Shown: piece by piece, positions 1 through 7,366 of the stretch
Layout: each line of letters starts with the position of its first letter
Position numbering within the stretch: position 1 is the first letter of the stretch
Notes under the pieces: generated by a model
What the model saw: only the letters and a program-made list of their open reading frames with translations
What the model was told of the DNA's origin: nothing
The model's database searches: none
Program-made: the position numbers and the translations under genes
Assembly (NCBI RefSeq): GCF_014170375.1
Contig: NZ_LZZW01000003.1
Span: forward strand, 248,001-312,000
Length of the DNA: 64,000 nucleotides
Direction: 5' to 3'
From: Variovorax sp. UMC13
GTDB taxonomy: Bacteria; Pseudomonadota; Gammaproteobacteria; Burkholderiales; Burkholderiaceae_C

Positions 1-399
1 CAGCCGCGGGTTGATGGCCTTCAGGCTGTCCCAGTCGAGGCCGTAGCGGCGCAGGGTGCCGGCCTTGAAGTTCTCGACCAGCACGTCGCAGTCGCGCACC
101 AGCGTGCGCACCAGCTCGGCGCCCGCGGGCTTGGCGAAGTCGATCGCGATCGAGCGCTTGTTGCGGTTGCAGGCCAGGAAGAAGTTCGAATCGCGGCCCT
201 GGCCGGGCTGCTGCGGTTCCAGCGCCACGCCGAGTTCGCGCGCGTCGTCGCCGCGGCCGGGGCTCTCGACCTTGACGACGTCGGCGCCCATGTCGCCCAG
301 CAGCTGCGCGCACCAGGGGCCGGCGAGCACGCGGCTCAGGTCGAGCACGCGCAGGCCGTCGAGCGCGCGGCCGGGTGGGGGGGTGACGGTGGTGTTCAT
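1..399 (-). CDS. CaiB/BaiF (class III) CoA-transferase, N-terminal part, cut by the window edge
   Basis: Family III CoA-transferases move CoA between acyl-CoA donors and carboxylic acids in the cytoplasm. The 133 visible residues carry the family N-terminus: LDGLRVLDLSRVLAGPWCAQ, then a GDMGADVVKVESPGRGDD stretch and NRNKRSIAIDFAKPAG. The catalytic Asp of the family lies further on and is outside the window. The ATG at 397-399 overlaps the stop of the upstream Bug-receptor gene in a TCAT (ATGA on the coding strand) arrangement, so translation is probably coupled. The gene is last in the visible part of a minus-strand cluster with two Bug receptors and an acyl-CoA dehydrogenase, which suggests activation of an imported organic acid. 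The substrate cannot be told. Confidence 0.9.
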   Translation of the reverse strand, partial: MNTTVTPPPGRALDGLRVLDLSRVLAGPWCAQLLGDMGADVVKVESPGRGDDARELGVALEPQQPGQGRDSNFFLACNRNKRSIAIDFAKPAGAELVRTLVRDCDVLVENFKAGTLRRYGLDWDSLKAINPRL

Positions 400-1367
400 T
401 CGATCAATCCCTTGGCGCGCAGCCGTGCCACGCGTTCCTTCTCGCGGGCCGAGGTCGCCAGTGCGTACCGGCGATAGTCCTCTGAGCCCAGGTAGTTGAT
501 CGGCTGGTTCAGCTGGTCGAGCACGCGCTGGCCGGCCACGGATTCGAGCGCCTTCTTGAAGGCGTCGTGCACGACCTTGACGCGTGCCGGCTCCATGCCG
601 GCCGGGCCGGCGATGCCGTAGGGCGAGTCGATCACGGCGTCGATGCCCAGCTCCTTGAGCGTGGGCACTTGCGGGTAGCGCTTCACGCGCTGGGGCGTGA
701 GCATCACGAGGTAACGCATCTTGCCTGCGTCGATGTGCGGCACGGCCACGCCCGACAGGGGCGCGGCGTCGATGTGGCCGCCGAGGATGGCGTTGGTCAC
801 TTCGGCATCTCCTTTGAACGGAATCATGTTGAACTGCAGCCTGGCGGCTTCGCCCACTTCGTCCATCACGATGCGCGGCGTGCCGACCGCGCCGGTCGCG
901 CCGATGTTGATCTTGCCGGGTCGCCTGGCCGCATCGGCCGCCAGGTCCTTCCAGCTCTTCCAGGGTGCATCGGCCTTGACCGCCAGGCCGAAGGCATAGT
1001 CGGACAGCAGGATCACGTACGAGAAGCTGCTGGCCGGATCGAAGGGTACCTTGTTGATGAAGGGTTCGCGGTAGACCGAGGCCGGCAGCACGCCCAGCGT
1101 GTAGCCGTCGGGCGCGGCGCGCGTGAGCATCGCGGCGGCGTTGGTGCCGCTGGCGCCGGGCCGGTTGTCCAGCACGATGGGCTGGCCCAGCGCCTTGCCG
1201 GCTTCCTCGGCCACGGCCCGCAGGTGCTGGTCGGTCGGGCCGCCCGCGCCATAGGGCACGACCAGCGTGATCGGGCGCTGCGGATAGGCCTGGCCCCAGG
1301 ACGCGGCGGCGGCGAGGCACAGTGCGGCGAGGGTCAGGGCGTGGCGATGGCGGGCGATGAATTGCAT
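396..1367 (-). CDS. Bug-family (TctC-like) periplasmic tricarboxylate-transporter receptor
   Basis: This is a 323-residue exported solute-binding protein. A signal peptide runs to about residue 27 (hydrophobic LTLAALCLAAAASWGQA), followed by the family opening YPQRPITLVVPYGAGGPTD. That glycine-rich loop contacts the ligand carboxylate in Bug proteins. IVLDNRPGASGTNA and the DGYTLG turn are also typical. The length is normal. It is translationally coupled to the CoA-transferase gene downstream and lies 33 bp after the next Bug gene. No TctA or TctB membrane subunit is in the window, so the receptor either shares a distant permease or has a sensory role. The ligand is unknown; the CoA-transferase suggests a carboxylic acid. 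Confidence 0.9.
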   Translation of the reverse strand: MQFIARHRHALTLAALCLAAAASWGQAYPQRPITLVVPYGAGGPTDQHLRAVAEEAGKALGQPIVLDNRPGASGTNAAAMLTRAAPDGYTLGVLPASVYREPFINKVPFDPASSFSYVILLSDYAFGLAVKADAPWKSWKDLAADAARRPGKINIGATGAVGTPRIVMDEVGEAARLQFNMIPFKGDAEVTNAILGGHIDAAPLSGVAVPHIDAGKMRYLVMLTPQRVKRYPQVPTLKELGIDAVIDSPYGIAGPAGMEPARVKVVHDAFKKALESVAGQRVLDQLNQPINYLGSEDYRRYALATSAREKERVARLRAKGLIE

Positions 1368-1400
1368 GGTTCGTCTCTTGTTTTTTGGGGAGGGCGCGCG

Positions 1401-2375
1401 TCAGTCCAGCTGCGCGCCGGACTTCTTCACGATGTCCTTCCACTTGTCGCGCTCCGACACGATGAAGCGGCCGAGCTGGGCGGGCGAGTTGTCGCGCGCG
1501 GCCTCCAGGCCCTGCGAGGCGAAGAGCTGCTTGACCTTGGGCGTGTCGAGCACCTCGACGAAGGCGTGGTTGAGCTTGGCGATGCGATCGGGCGGCGTGC
1601 CGGCCGGCGCGACGATGCCGAAGAACACGCTGACGTCGTAGCCGGCCACGCCCTGTTCGGCGACGGTCGGCAGTTCGGGCAGGGCCTGCGAGCGCGCGGC
1701 CGTGGTGATGCCCAGCGCGCGCAGCTTGTCGGTCTTGACGTAGGGCAGGGCGGTGAGCACGTCGGTGAAGCTCATGCTCACCTGGCCGCCCAGCAGGTCG
1801 TTGAGCGCCGGGCCCGTGCCCTTGTACGGGATGTGCTGCAGGTCGATGCCGGCGGTGGCGTTGAACAGCACGCCGGCCAGGTGCGAGGACGCGCCGTTGC
1901 CCGACGAGGCATAGCTGAGCTTGCCCGGGTTGGCCTTGGCGTAGGCGATCAGCTCCTTGACGTTCTTCACCGGCAGCGCGGGATTCACCACCAGGATGTT
2001 CGGCAGGTAGCCGACCTGGATCACGGGCGCGAAGCTCTTCACCGGGTCGTAGCCCGGCTTGCGGTAGAGGCTCACGTTGATCGCCAGCGGGCCCGAGGTG
2101 CCGAACAGCAGCGTCTGGCCGTCGGGCGTGGCGCGCGCCACGTAGTCGGCGCCGATGTTGCCGCCCGCGCCGGCGCGGTTCTCCACGATCATCGGCTGGC
2201 CCAGCCGGTCCTTCATCTCGGCCGCCAGCGTGCGCGCCATCGCATCGGTCGGGCCGCCGGGCGGGAAGGGGATCACCAGCGTGATCGGCTTGTCGGGGAA
2301 GCTGTCGGCGTGGGCCGCGGGCAGCAGGGGAAGCGTCGCGATGCCGGCGAGCACGAGGGTGGCGAGAAGTCGCAT
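1401..2375 (-). CDS. Bug-family (TctC-like) periplasmic receptor
   Basis: This 324-residue protein has a signal peptide (MRLLATLVLAGIATLPLLPA, cleavage after AHA) and the Bug core DSFPDKPITLVIPFPPGGPTDAMA, VENRAGAGGNIGADYVA and DGQTLLFG. The ATG at 2373-2375 is chosen because GGAGA lies 9 nt upstream and the signal peptide begins there; the frame is open further upstream but that part overlaps the acyl-CoA dehydrogenase coding sequence. It is only moderately similar to the Bug receptor just downstream, so the pair probably recognise different ligands. Both sit between an acyl-CoA dehydrogenase and a CoA-transferase gene on the same strand. Confidence 0.9.
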   Translation of the reverse strand: MRLLATLVLAGIATLPLLPAAHADSFPDKPITLVIPFPPGGPTDAMARTLAAEMKDRLGQPMIVENRAGAGGNIGADYVARATPDGQTLLFGTSGPLAINVSLYRKPGYDPVKSFAPVIQVGYLPNILVVNPALPVKNVKELIAYAKANPGKLSYASSGNGASSHLAGVLFNATAGIDLQHIPYKGTGPALNDLLGGQVSMSFTDVLTALPYVKTDKLRALGITTAARSQALPELPTVAEQGVAGYDVSVFFGIVAPAGTPPDRIAKLNHAFVEVLDTPKVKQLFASQGLEAARDNSPAQLGRFIVSERDKWKDIVKKSGAQLD

Positions 2376-2412
2376 GGGTGTTGTCTCCGTTGTCTGTTCT
2401 GGATGGAATGGC

Positions 2413-4104
2413 TCAGGCGGCTTGCCAGTCGGCCGGCACCTGCGGCGCGGCCAGCGGGTCGCGCGGCAGCACGCGGTGCAGCAGCACCGACTGGGCCCAG
2501 CCCACGCGTTGGGCCGAGCCGCCGCGCGCGCCTTCCCAGGCCATCGCGATCGCGCTGACCACGTGGTAGAGGGCCGAGGCGGCCTGGCGCGCGAGCCGGT
2601 CGCCGCCGTCCTCGGCCGCGAGCAGCGTGAGGCGGGCCGCGCGCTCCAGCGCCTCGCGCAGCGCCGCGGCGAAGGCGGGCGCCAGCGGGGCGTCGTCGAC
2701 CAGTGCCGAGAAATGCGCCTGCAGCACCGGCAGCGAACCCTCGCGCTTGACCGCGCGCAGCACGTCGAGCGCGACGATGTTGCTGGTGCCTTCCCAGATC
2801 GAGCCCAGGTGCGCATCGCGCAGCAGCCGCGGGTCGCTCCATTCCTCGATGTAGCCGCAGCCGCCGCGCACTTCCATCGCATCGCCCGTGACCTTGCGCG
2901 CATCGCGGCAGGCGCGGAACTTGATCAGCGGCGTGAGGATGCGCAGCAGCGGGTAGGCGCCGGCGTCGCCGCCGTCGGAGCGCGCCAGCGCCTGCGCGGT
3001 CTGGAACACCATGCTGCGCGCCTGCTCGGCGGGCAGCCGCAGCTTATCCAGCTGGCGCTGCATCAGCGGCATGTCTTCCAGCCGCTGGCCGAAGGCGCGG
3101 CGCTCGTGCGCGATGTACTCGGCCTCGGCCACCGCGCGGCGCATCAGGCCGGCCGCGCGCACGCCGTTCGACAGCCGCGAGTTGTTCACCATGTCGGCCA
3201 TCTGCACGAAGCCGCGGCCCTGCTCGCCCACCAGGTAGGCCAGCGCGCCTTCCAGCCGGATCTCGCCGCTGGCCATCGAGCGCGTGCCTAGCTTGTCCTT
3301 GAGCCGCAGGATGCGGTAGCGGTTGGCGCTGCCGTCCTCGAGCCGGCGCGGCAGCAGGAACAGCGACACGCCCTTGAGGCCGGGCGCGCCGCCGTCGACG
3401 CGGGCCAGCACCATCGCGAAATCGGCGTCGGGGTTGGAGCAGAACCACTTGTCGCCCGTCAGCCGCCATTGGCCTTCGCCGTCCTGGTGTGCGCGCGTCT
3501 CGGTGGCGGCGATGTCGGAGCCGGCGGCCTGCTCGGTCATGAACATCGCGCCCTGCGCCAAGGTGTCGAAATCGAGCGACTGGAAGCGCGGCATGAAGCG
3601 TTCGACCAGTTCGGGGCTGCCGAACTTCTTCAGGGTGCGGGCCAGCGAATCGGTCATCGAGACCGGGCAGCACAGGCCGAACTCGGCCTGCACGAAGAGA
3701 TAGGTCAGCACGTACTTGACCAGCGGCGGCATGCGGCCTTGCCAGCCCAGCGTCTCGTCGCGGTGCGACATGGCGGCCAGGCCGAACTCGCTCAGCGCGA
3801 GCCGTTCCATCTCGACGTAGGCCGGGTGCTTGTGCACCTGCGGATCGTCGATGCCGGTGCGGGTGCGCAGGGTGAGCGTGGGCGGGTTCTGGTCGGCGAT
3901 GTGCGCGAGTTCGTCGAGCCGGCCGCCGGCCAAGGCGCCAAGCCGCTCGAAGTGCGGGCGCATGTGGGCCAGCAGGTCGGCCGGCAGGTAGAGCGCCAGC
4001 AGGCGGTGCAGCTCGGTGTCGTGGTCGAACAGGCTCCGGCCATGACGGTCGGGCACGGGATGGGCGGCAATCTCGCCGACGGATGCGGCAGCTTGGCTCG
4101 GCAT
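2413..4104 (-). CDS. AidB-like acyl-CoA dehydrogenase family flavoprotein
   Basis: This 563-residue protein is longer than ordinary acyl-CoA dehydrogenases (about 380-400) and fits the AidB subgroup, which has extra N- and C-terminal regions. The FAD/acyl core is visible as MTEQAAGSDIAATETRA, TGDKWFCSNPDADF and KDKLGTRSMASGEI. The AidB-type signature GGCGYIEEWSDPRLLRDA followed by GSIWEGTSNIVALD is near residues 420-455. AidB binds FAD and DNA in the E. coli alkylation response, but many homologues in catabolic clusters probably act on acyl-CoA. Here the neighbours (CoA-transferase, Bug receptors, divergent LysR) favour catabolism. AGGAG precedes the ATG at 4104. It is the first gene of the minus-strand cluster. 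Confidence 0.85.
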   Translation of the reverse strand: MPSQAAASVGEIAAHPVPDRHGRSLFDHDTELHRLLALYLPADLLAHMRPHFERLGALAGGRLDELAHIADQNPPTLTLRTRTGIDDPQVHKHPAYVEMERLALSEFGLAAMSHRDETLGWQGRMPPLVKYVLTYLFVQAEFGLCCPVSMTDSLARTLKKFGSPELVERFMPRFQSLDFDTLAQGAMFMTEQAAGSDIAATETRAHQDGEGQWRLTGDKWFCSNPDADFAMVLARVDGGAPGLKGVSLFLLPRRLEDGSANRYRILRLKDKLGTRSMASGEIRLEGALAYLVGEQGRGFVQMADMVNNSRLSNGVRAAGLMRRAVAEAEYIAHERRAFGQRLEDMPLMQRQLDKLRLPAEQARSMVFQTAQALARSDGGDAGAYPLLRILTPLIKFRACRDARKVTGDAMEVRGGCGYIEEWSDPRLLRDAHLGSIWEGTSNIVALDVLRAVKREGSLPVLQAHFSALVDDAPLAPAFAAALREALERAARLTLLAAEDGGDRLARQAASALYHVVSAIAMAWEGARGGSAQRVGWAQSVLLHRVLPRDPLAAPQVPADWQAA

Positions 4105-4211
4105 GGGCTTGTCTCCTGGTTCGCCCGCATTCTTCGGTGGCCGATGATTCTTGTCTAATATCGATTTGGTCTTGATCTATCCGATCTGCCTATCGTCGAA
4201 AGGACGCCCCC
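4105..4211. promoter_or_regulatory. Divergent promoter region between the AidB-like gene and the LysR gene
   Basis: The gap between the two divergent starts is AT-rich around 4150-4195, unlike its flanks. It contains GAT and ATC half-sites spaced by 9 nt (4163-4177) and further GATC and TATC words. This is where a LysR-type regulator would be expected to bind, but the dyad is imperfect and I could not fix -35 and -10 boxes with confidence. Confidence 0.35.
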
Positions 4212-5111
4212 ATGGAGCTGCGCCACCTGCGCTATTTCGTCGTGCTGGCCGAGGAGCTGCACTTCGGCCGCGCGGCGCGGCGGCTCGCGATCTCGCAGCC
4301 GCCGCTGAGCGTGGCCATCCGCCAGCTCGAGGAGTCGGTCGGCGCGCAGCTGTTCGAGCGCAACAGCAAGGCGGTGCGCCTCACGGCCGCCGGCCAGACG
4401 CTGCAGGCCTCGGCGCGTACGTTGCTGCGCGACGCCGAGGAGGCGGCGACCGAGGCGCGCCAGGTGGCACAGGGCTCGGCCGGGCGGCTGCGCATCGGCT
4501 TCGTCGGCGCCATGCTCTACCGCGGCCTGCCGCAGGCGCTGACGCGCTTCCAGGCCGCGCATCCGGCGGTGCGCGTGAGCCTGGTGGAGCTCAATTCCGG
4601 CGAGCAGATGACCGAGCTGCTGCAGGACCGCATGGACGTGGGCTTCGTCCACACCGGCCGCGTGCCGGCCGAGCTGCAGGCGCGGCTGCTGGTGTCCGAA
4701 CCCTTCGTCGCCTGCCTGCCGGCCGTCCACCGGCTGGCGCGCAAGCGCGCGGTGGCACTGGCCGACCTGCGCGGCGAACCCTTCGTGCTGTTCTCGCGCA
4801 GCGCCTCGCCCGACTACCACGCGCGCATCCTCGCGATCTGCGCCGAGGCCGGCTTCTGGCCCGAGGTGCGGCAGGAGGTGCGGCACTGGCTGGCCGTGGT
4901 GTCGATGGTCTCGCAGGGCCTGGGCGTGGCGCTGGTGCCCGACGCGATGCGCCATTCGGCGCTCAAGGGCGCGGTGTTCCGGCCGCTCGAGGAGGCCACG
5001 CCGCCCTCGGAGGCCTACGGCGTCTGGCCCGCAGGCTCGCCCAACGTGCTGGTGCCGCGGCTGCTCGATGCGGTGGTGCGCAGCCTGGGGCCGCGCGCGG
5101 CGACGGCCTGA
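4212..5111 (+). CDS. LysR-type transcriptional regulator
   Basis: This 299-residue regulator has the LysR winged helix-turn-helix at residues 1-60: MELRHLRYFVVLAEELHFGR, then ARRLAISQPPLSVAIRQLEE and LFERNSKAVRLTAAGQ. A periplasmic-binding-protein-like effector domain follows (about 90-295, RIGFVGAMLYRGLPQAL onward). The N-terminus ELRHLRYFVVLAEELHF is typical of the CatR/BenM/CbnR group that responds to aromatic catabolites or organic acids. AAGGA sits upstream of the ATG. Its divergence from the CoA-transferase/Bug/dehydrogenase cluster makes that cluster the likely target. The ligand is unknown. Confidence 0.92.
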   Translation: MELRHLRYFVVLAEELHFGRAARRLAISQPPLSVAIRQLEESVGAQLFERNSKAVRLTAAGQTLQASARTLLRDAEEAATEARQVAQGSAGRLRIGFVGAMLYRGLPQALTRFQAAHPAVRVSLVELNSGEQMTELLQDRMDVGFVHTGRVPAELQARLLVSEPFVACLPAVHRLARKRAVALADLRGEPFVLFSRSASPDYHARILAICAEAGFWPEVRQEVRHWLAVVSMVSQGLGVALVPDAMRHSALKGAVFRPLEEATPPSEAYGVWPAGSPNVLVPRLLDAVVRSLGPRAATA

Positions 5112-5159
5112 TTGCAATTCGCCGCGCCGGCCCTAGATGGAAAGGTACAGAGGAAGAAA

Positions 5160-5597
5160 ATGACCGACACCCTGCACATCGTCTGCCCGCACTGCCACAC
5201 CACCAACCGCGTGCGCACCGACCAGCTCGGTAGCGCACCCGACTGCGGCAGCTGCCACCAGCATCTGTTCGCGGGCCGCTCGGTGGCCCTGAACGAATCC
5301 GCCTTCGACCGCCACATCGCACGCAACGAGATCCCGGTGCTGGTCGACTTCTGGGCGCCGTGGTGCGGTCCTTGCCGCCAGATGGCGCCGGGCTTCGAAG
5401 CCGCGGCGGCGAGGCTGGAGCCGCGCGTGCGCCTGGCCAAGGTCGACACCGAGGCCGTGCCCGCGCTGGGCGCGCGCTTCAACATCCGCAGCATCCCCAC
5501 GCTGGCGCTGTTCAAGGGCGGCCGCGAGATCGCGCGGCAGGCCGGCGCCATGGGGAGCGCCGACATCGTGCGCTGGGCCGAGGCGCAGCTGCGCTGA
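5160..5597 (+). CDS. trxC: Thioredoxin 2 (zinc-finger thioredoxin)
   Basis: TrxC is a cytoplasmic disulfide reductase with an extra N-terminal zinc finger. Both parts are visible: zinc ligands Cys9, Cys12, Cys29 and Cys32 (CPHC and CGSC), then a thioredoxin fold with the active site WCGPC (Cys69, Cys72) and the cis-proline region IRSIPTLALFKGG. The 145-residue length is normal. The ATG at 5160 is preferred over an upstream in-frame start because AGAGGAAG lies just before it and the zinc finger starts immediately after. The stop codon directly abuts the stop of the convergent glycosyltransferase gene: the two stops share the palindrome TGATCA. Confidence 0.95.
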   Translation: MTDTLHIVCPHCHTTNRVRTDQLGSAPDCGSCHQHLFAGRSVALNESAFDRHIARNEIPVLVDFWAPWCGPCRQMAPGFEAAAARLEPRVRLAKVDTEAVPALGARFNIRSIPTLALFKGGREIARQAGAMGSADIVRWAEAQLR

Positions 5598-6593
5598 TCA
5601 GCGCCGGACCTTCTCCAGCACCCGCGTCAGCTTGTTGGCGATGCGCTGGGGCAGGGTCCAGCCGTTGAGCCGGGCCATCCGCGGCGAGCGCCAGCGGGCG
5701 AACTCCGCTTCGGCCGAGCCACCCGGGTCGGCGTTGCGGATCAGGGCCAGCAGCGCATCGGCGTAGTAGGGGAAGATCCGCTCGGGGCTGAAATGGGTTT
5801 GCCAGGCCCGGTGCGCGGCCTCGCCCATGGCCAGGTAGTCGGCCGCCCGGGCCTCGAGCCGTTGCTGCAGCGACGGCAACTCGGCCTCGGGGACCTGGAC
5901 CGACAGGCTGCGCCAGTCCGGCCCCGGCGGCTCGACGAAGCCGTCGGCCAGGATCGCCGGCGCCACGCCCAGCGCCATGCTCTCGAACACCCGCATCGAC
6001 GCCGGGGCCCAGCCGCCCGGGCACAGCGAGAACTTGCCCGAGCGCAGCAGCTCGACATAGCGCCGCTTCTCGTCTGGTCCGTGGTTGAGCCAGCTCTCGG
6101 TGGACTCGACCTTGAACGCCGGCGAGCGGCCGCAGACCTCGAGCAGGCCCTGGCGCAGCTTGCGGTTCGACTTGGGGTTGCCGCGCCAGGTGGCCAGCAG
6201 CGTGGCCGGCGGTCGCGGCGTGCCGGCCTGGGCCGCCACCTCCTCGTTGGGCTGGGCGACGAAGGGGATGGCCGCATGCAGCGTCGGATCGAAGCGGCTG
6301 CGCTGCAGGCAGGTGTAGAGGCCGCGCAGCAGGCCGGCCGCGGCGTCGTCCTCGTTGAGCGTGTAGACCTTGTGCGGGAAGCGCCCCACGACCGGATCGG
6401 CCGCCAGCATGTCGATGTAGCGCCACTCGCGGAAGGCCCAGGGCTCGTGCAGGATCAGCGCGTCGGCCTCCTCGATTTCGCCGACTTCGACGACGCCGGG
6501 GCGGGTCAGCAGTTCGGCGCGCAGCGCGTCGAGACGTTGGGGGTCGGCGCTGGCCAGCGGTGTGTCGGCGGGCGTGAGAAAGCAAAGCTTCAT
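5598..6593 (-). CDS. Exostosin-like (GT47-type) glycosyltransferase family protein
   Basis: This 331-residue cytoplasmic protein has no signal peptide and begins MKLCFLTPADTPLA. The C-terminal half has the exostosin-type nucleotide-sugar site: GKFSLCPGGWAPASMRVFES followed by MALGVAPAILADGFVEPPGPDW, with the glutamate after RVF expected to hold the sugar nucleotide. The first half (ADALILHEPWAFREWRYIDM; YTLNEDDAAAGLLRGLYTCL) looks like the usual acceptor-side fold. The ATG at 6593 is chosen over one 8 codons earlier because it gives the shorter conserved start; the Shine-Dalgarno (AGG) is weak. No other polysaccharide genes are nearby, so the acceptor is unknown. Confidence 0.7.
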   Translation of the reverse strand: MKLCFLTPADTPLASADPQRLDALRAELLTRPGVVEVGEIEEADALILHEPWAFREWRYIDMLAADPVVGRFPHKVYTLNEDDAAAGLLRGLYTCLQRSRFDPTLHAAIPFVAQPNEEVAAQAGTPRPPATLLATWRGNPKSNRKLRQGLLEVCGRSPAFKVESTESWLNHGPDEKRRYVELLRSGKFSLCPGGWAPASMRVFESMALGVAPAILADGFVEPPGPDWRSLSVQVPEAELPSLQQRLEARAADYLAMGEAAHRAWQTHFSPERIFPYYADALLALIRNADPGGSAEAEFARWRSPRMARLNGWTLPQRIANKLTRVLEKVRR

Positions 6594-6694
6594 GCGGCGA
6601 TACCTGGAAGAAGGCACCGGACCCGGCGCTGCACCGCAATATAAGGTCAGGGGTCGCCGACCCCGCGTATTGGCCGAAAGTTTGAGCTTTTGAC

Positions 6695-7366
6695 CTACAT
6701 CCAGCGCGTCAGCCGGCCGTTGTGCATGGTGCCGATGCGATCCGCCATCACCCGCGCTTCCTGCTCGTTGTGCGTGACCAGCACCGCGGTCTGGCCGGCC
6801 TGGCGCAGGATGTCGCGCACCTCGGCCGTGAGCCGCTCGCGCGTCGCGCCGTCGAGGTTGGAGAAGGGCTCGTCGAGCAGCAGCAGCGCGGGCGCGGGCG
6901 CGAGCGCGCGGGCCAGCGCGATGCGCTGCTGCTGGCCGCCCGACAGCTCGTGCGGAAAGCGCGCGCCGGCCTCGGCCAGGCCGACCAGCGTCAGCATCTC
7001 CCGCACCCGCGCCGTGCGTTCGGCCACGGCCGCGCGCGGCATGCCGAAGCCCACGTTCTGTGCGGCCGTGAGGTGCGGGAACAGCGCGTACTCCTGGAAC
7101 ATCATGCCGACGCGCCGCTTCTCGGGCGGCAGGTGGCGCTCGGCCGTCGACAGCAGCACCTCGCCCAGTTCGATGCGGCCCGCGCGCACCGGCTCGAAGC
7201 CCGCGATGGCGCGCAGCACCGTGGTCTTGCCGCAGCCCGAGGGGCCGAGCAGGCAGCCGATCCGGCCGGCCTCGAGCGCCAGCGAGAAGCCCTCGACCAC
7301 CGTGTGCAGGCCGCGCGGGCCCTGGTAGCCGAGTCGCAGGTCGTGGATGTTCAGGGCGGCGGTCAT
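6695..7366 (-). CDS. fbpC: Ferric iron ABC transporter ATP-binding protein (FbpC-like, short form)
   Basis: This cytoplasmic ATPase energises ferric-iron import by the FbpB permease. Walker A is GPSGCGKTT (41-49), then the Q-loop MMFQEYALFPHLT, the signature LSGGQQQR (141-148), Walker B LLLLDEP (161-167) and the H-loop VTHNEQEA. At 223 residues it ends soon after the nucleotide-binding domain (MHNGRLTRWM, stop TAG), whereas classical FbpC proteins are about 350 residues with a C-terminal TOBE-like regulatory domain. The ATG overlaps the fbpB stop (TCAT at 7363-7366), indicating translational coupling. Expected to be Fur-controlled with the rest of the operon. Confidence 0.88.
   Translation of the reverse strand: MTAALNIHDLRLGYQGPRGLHTVVEGFSLALEAGRIGCLLGPSGCGKTTVLRAIAGFEPVRAGRIELGEVLLSTAERHLPPEKRRVGMMFQEYALFPHLTAAQNVGFGMPRAAVAERTARVREMLTLVGLAEAGARFPHELSGGQQQRIALARALAPAPALLLLDEPFSNLDGATRERLTAEVRDILRQAGQTAVLVTHNEQEARVMADRIGTMHNGRLTRWM

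Noticed and set aside
5595..5600. TGATCA palindrome at the trxC/glycosyltransferase junction as a regulatory site
   Set aside because: It is simply the two abutting stop codons of convergent genes.
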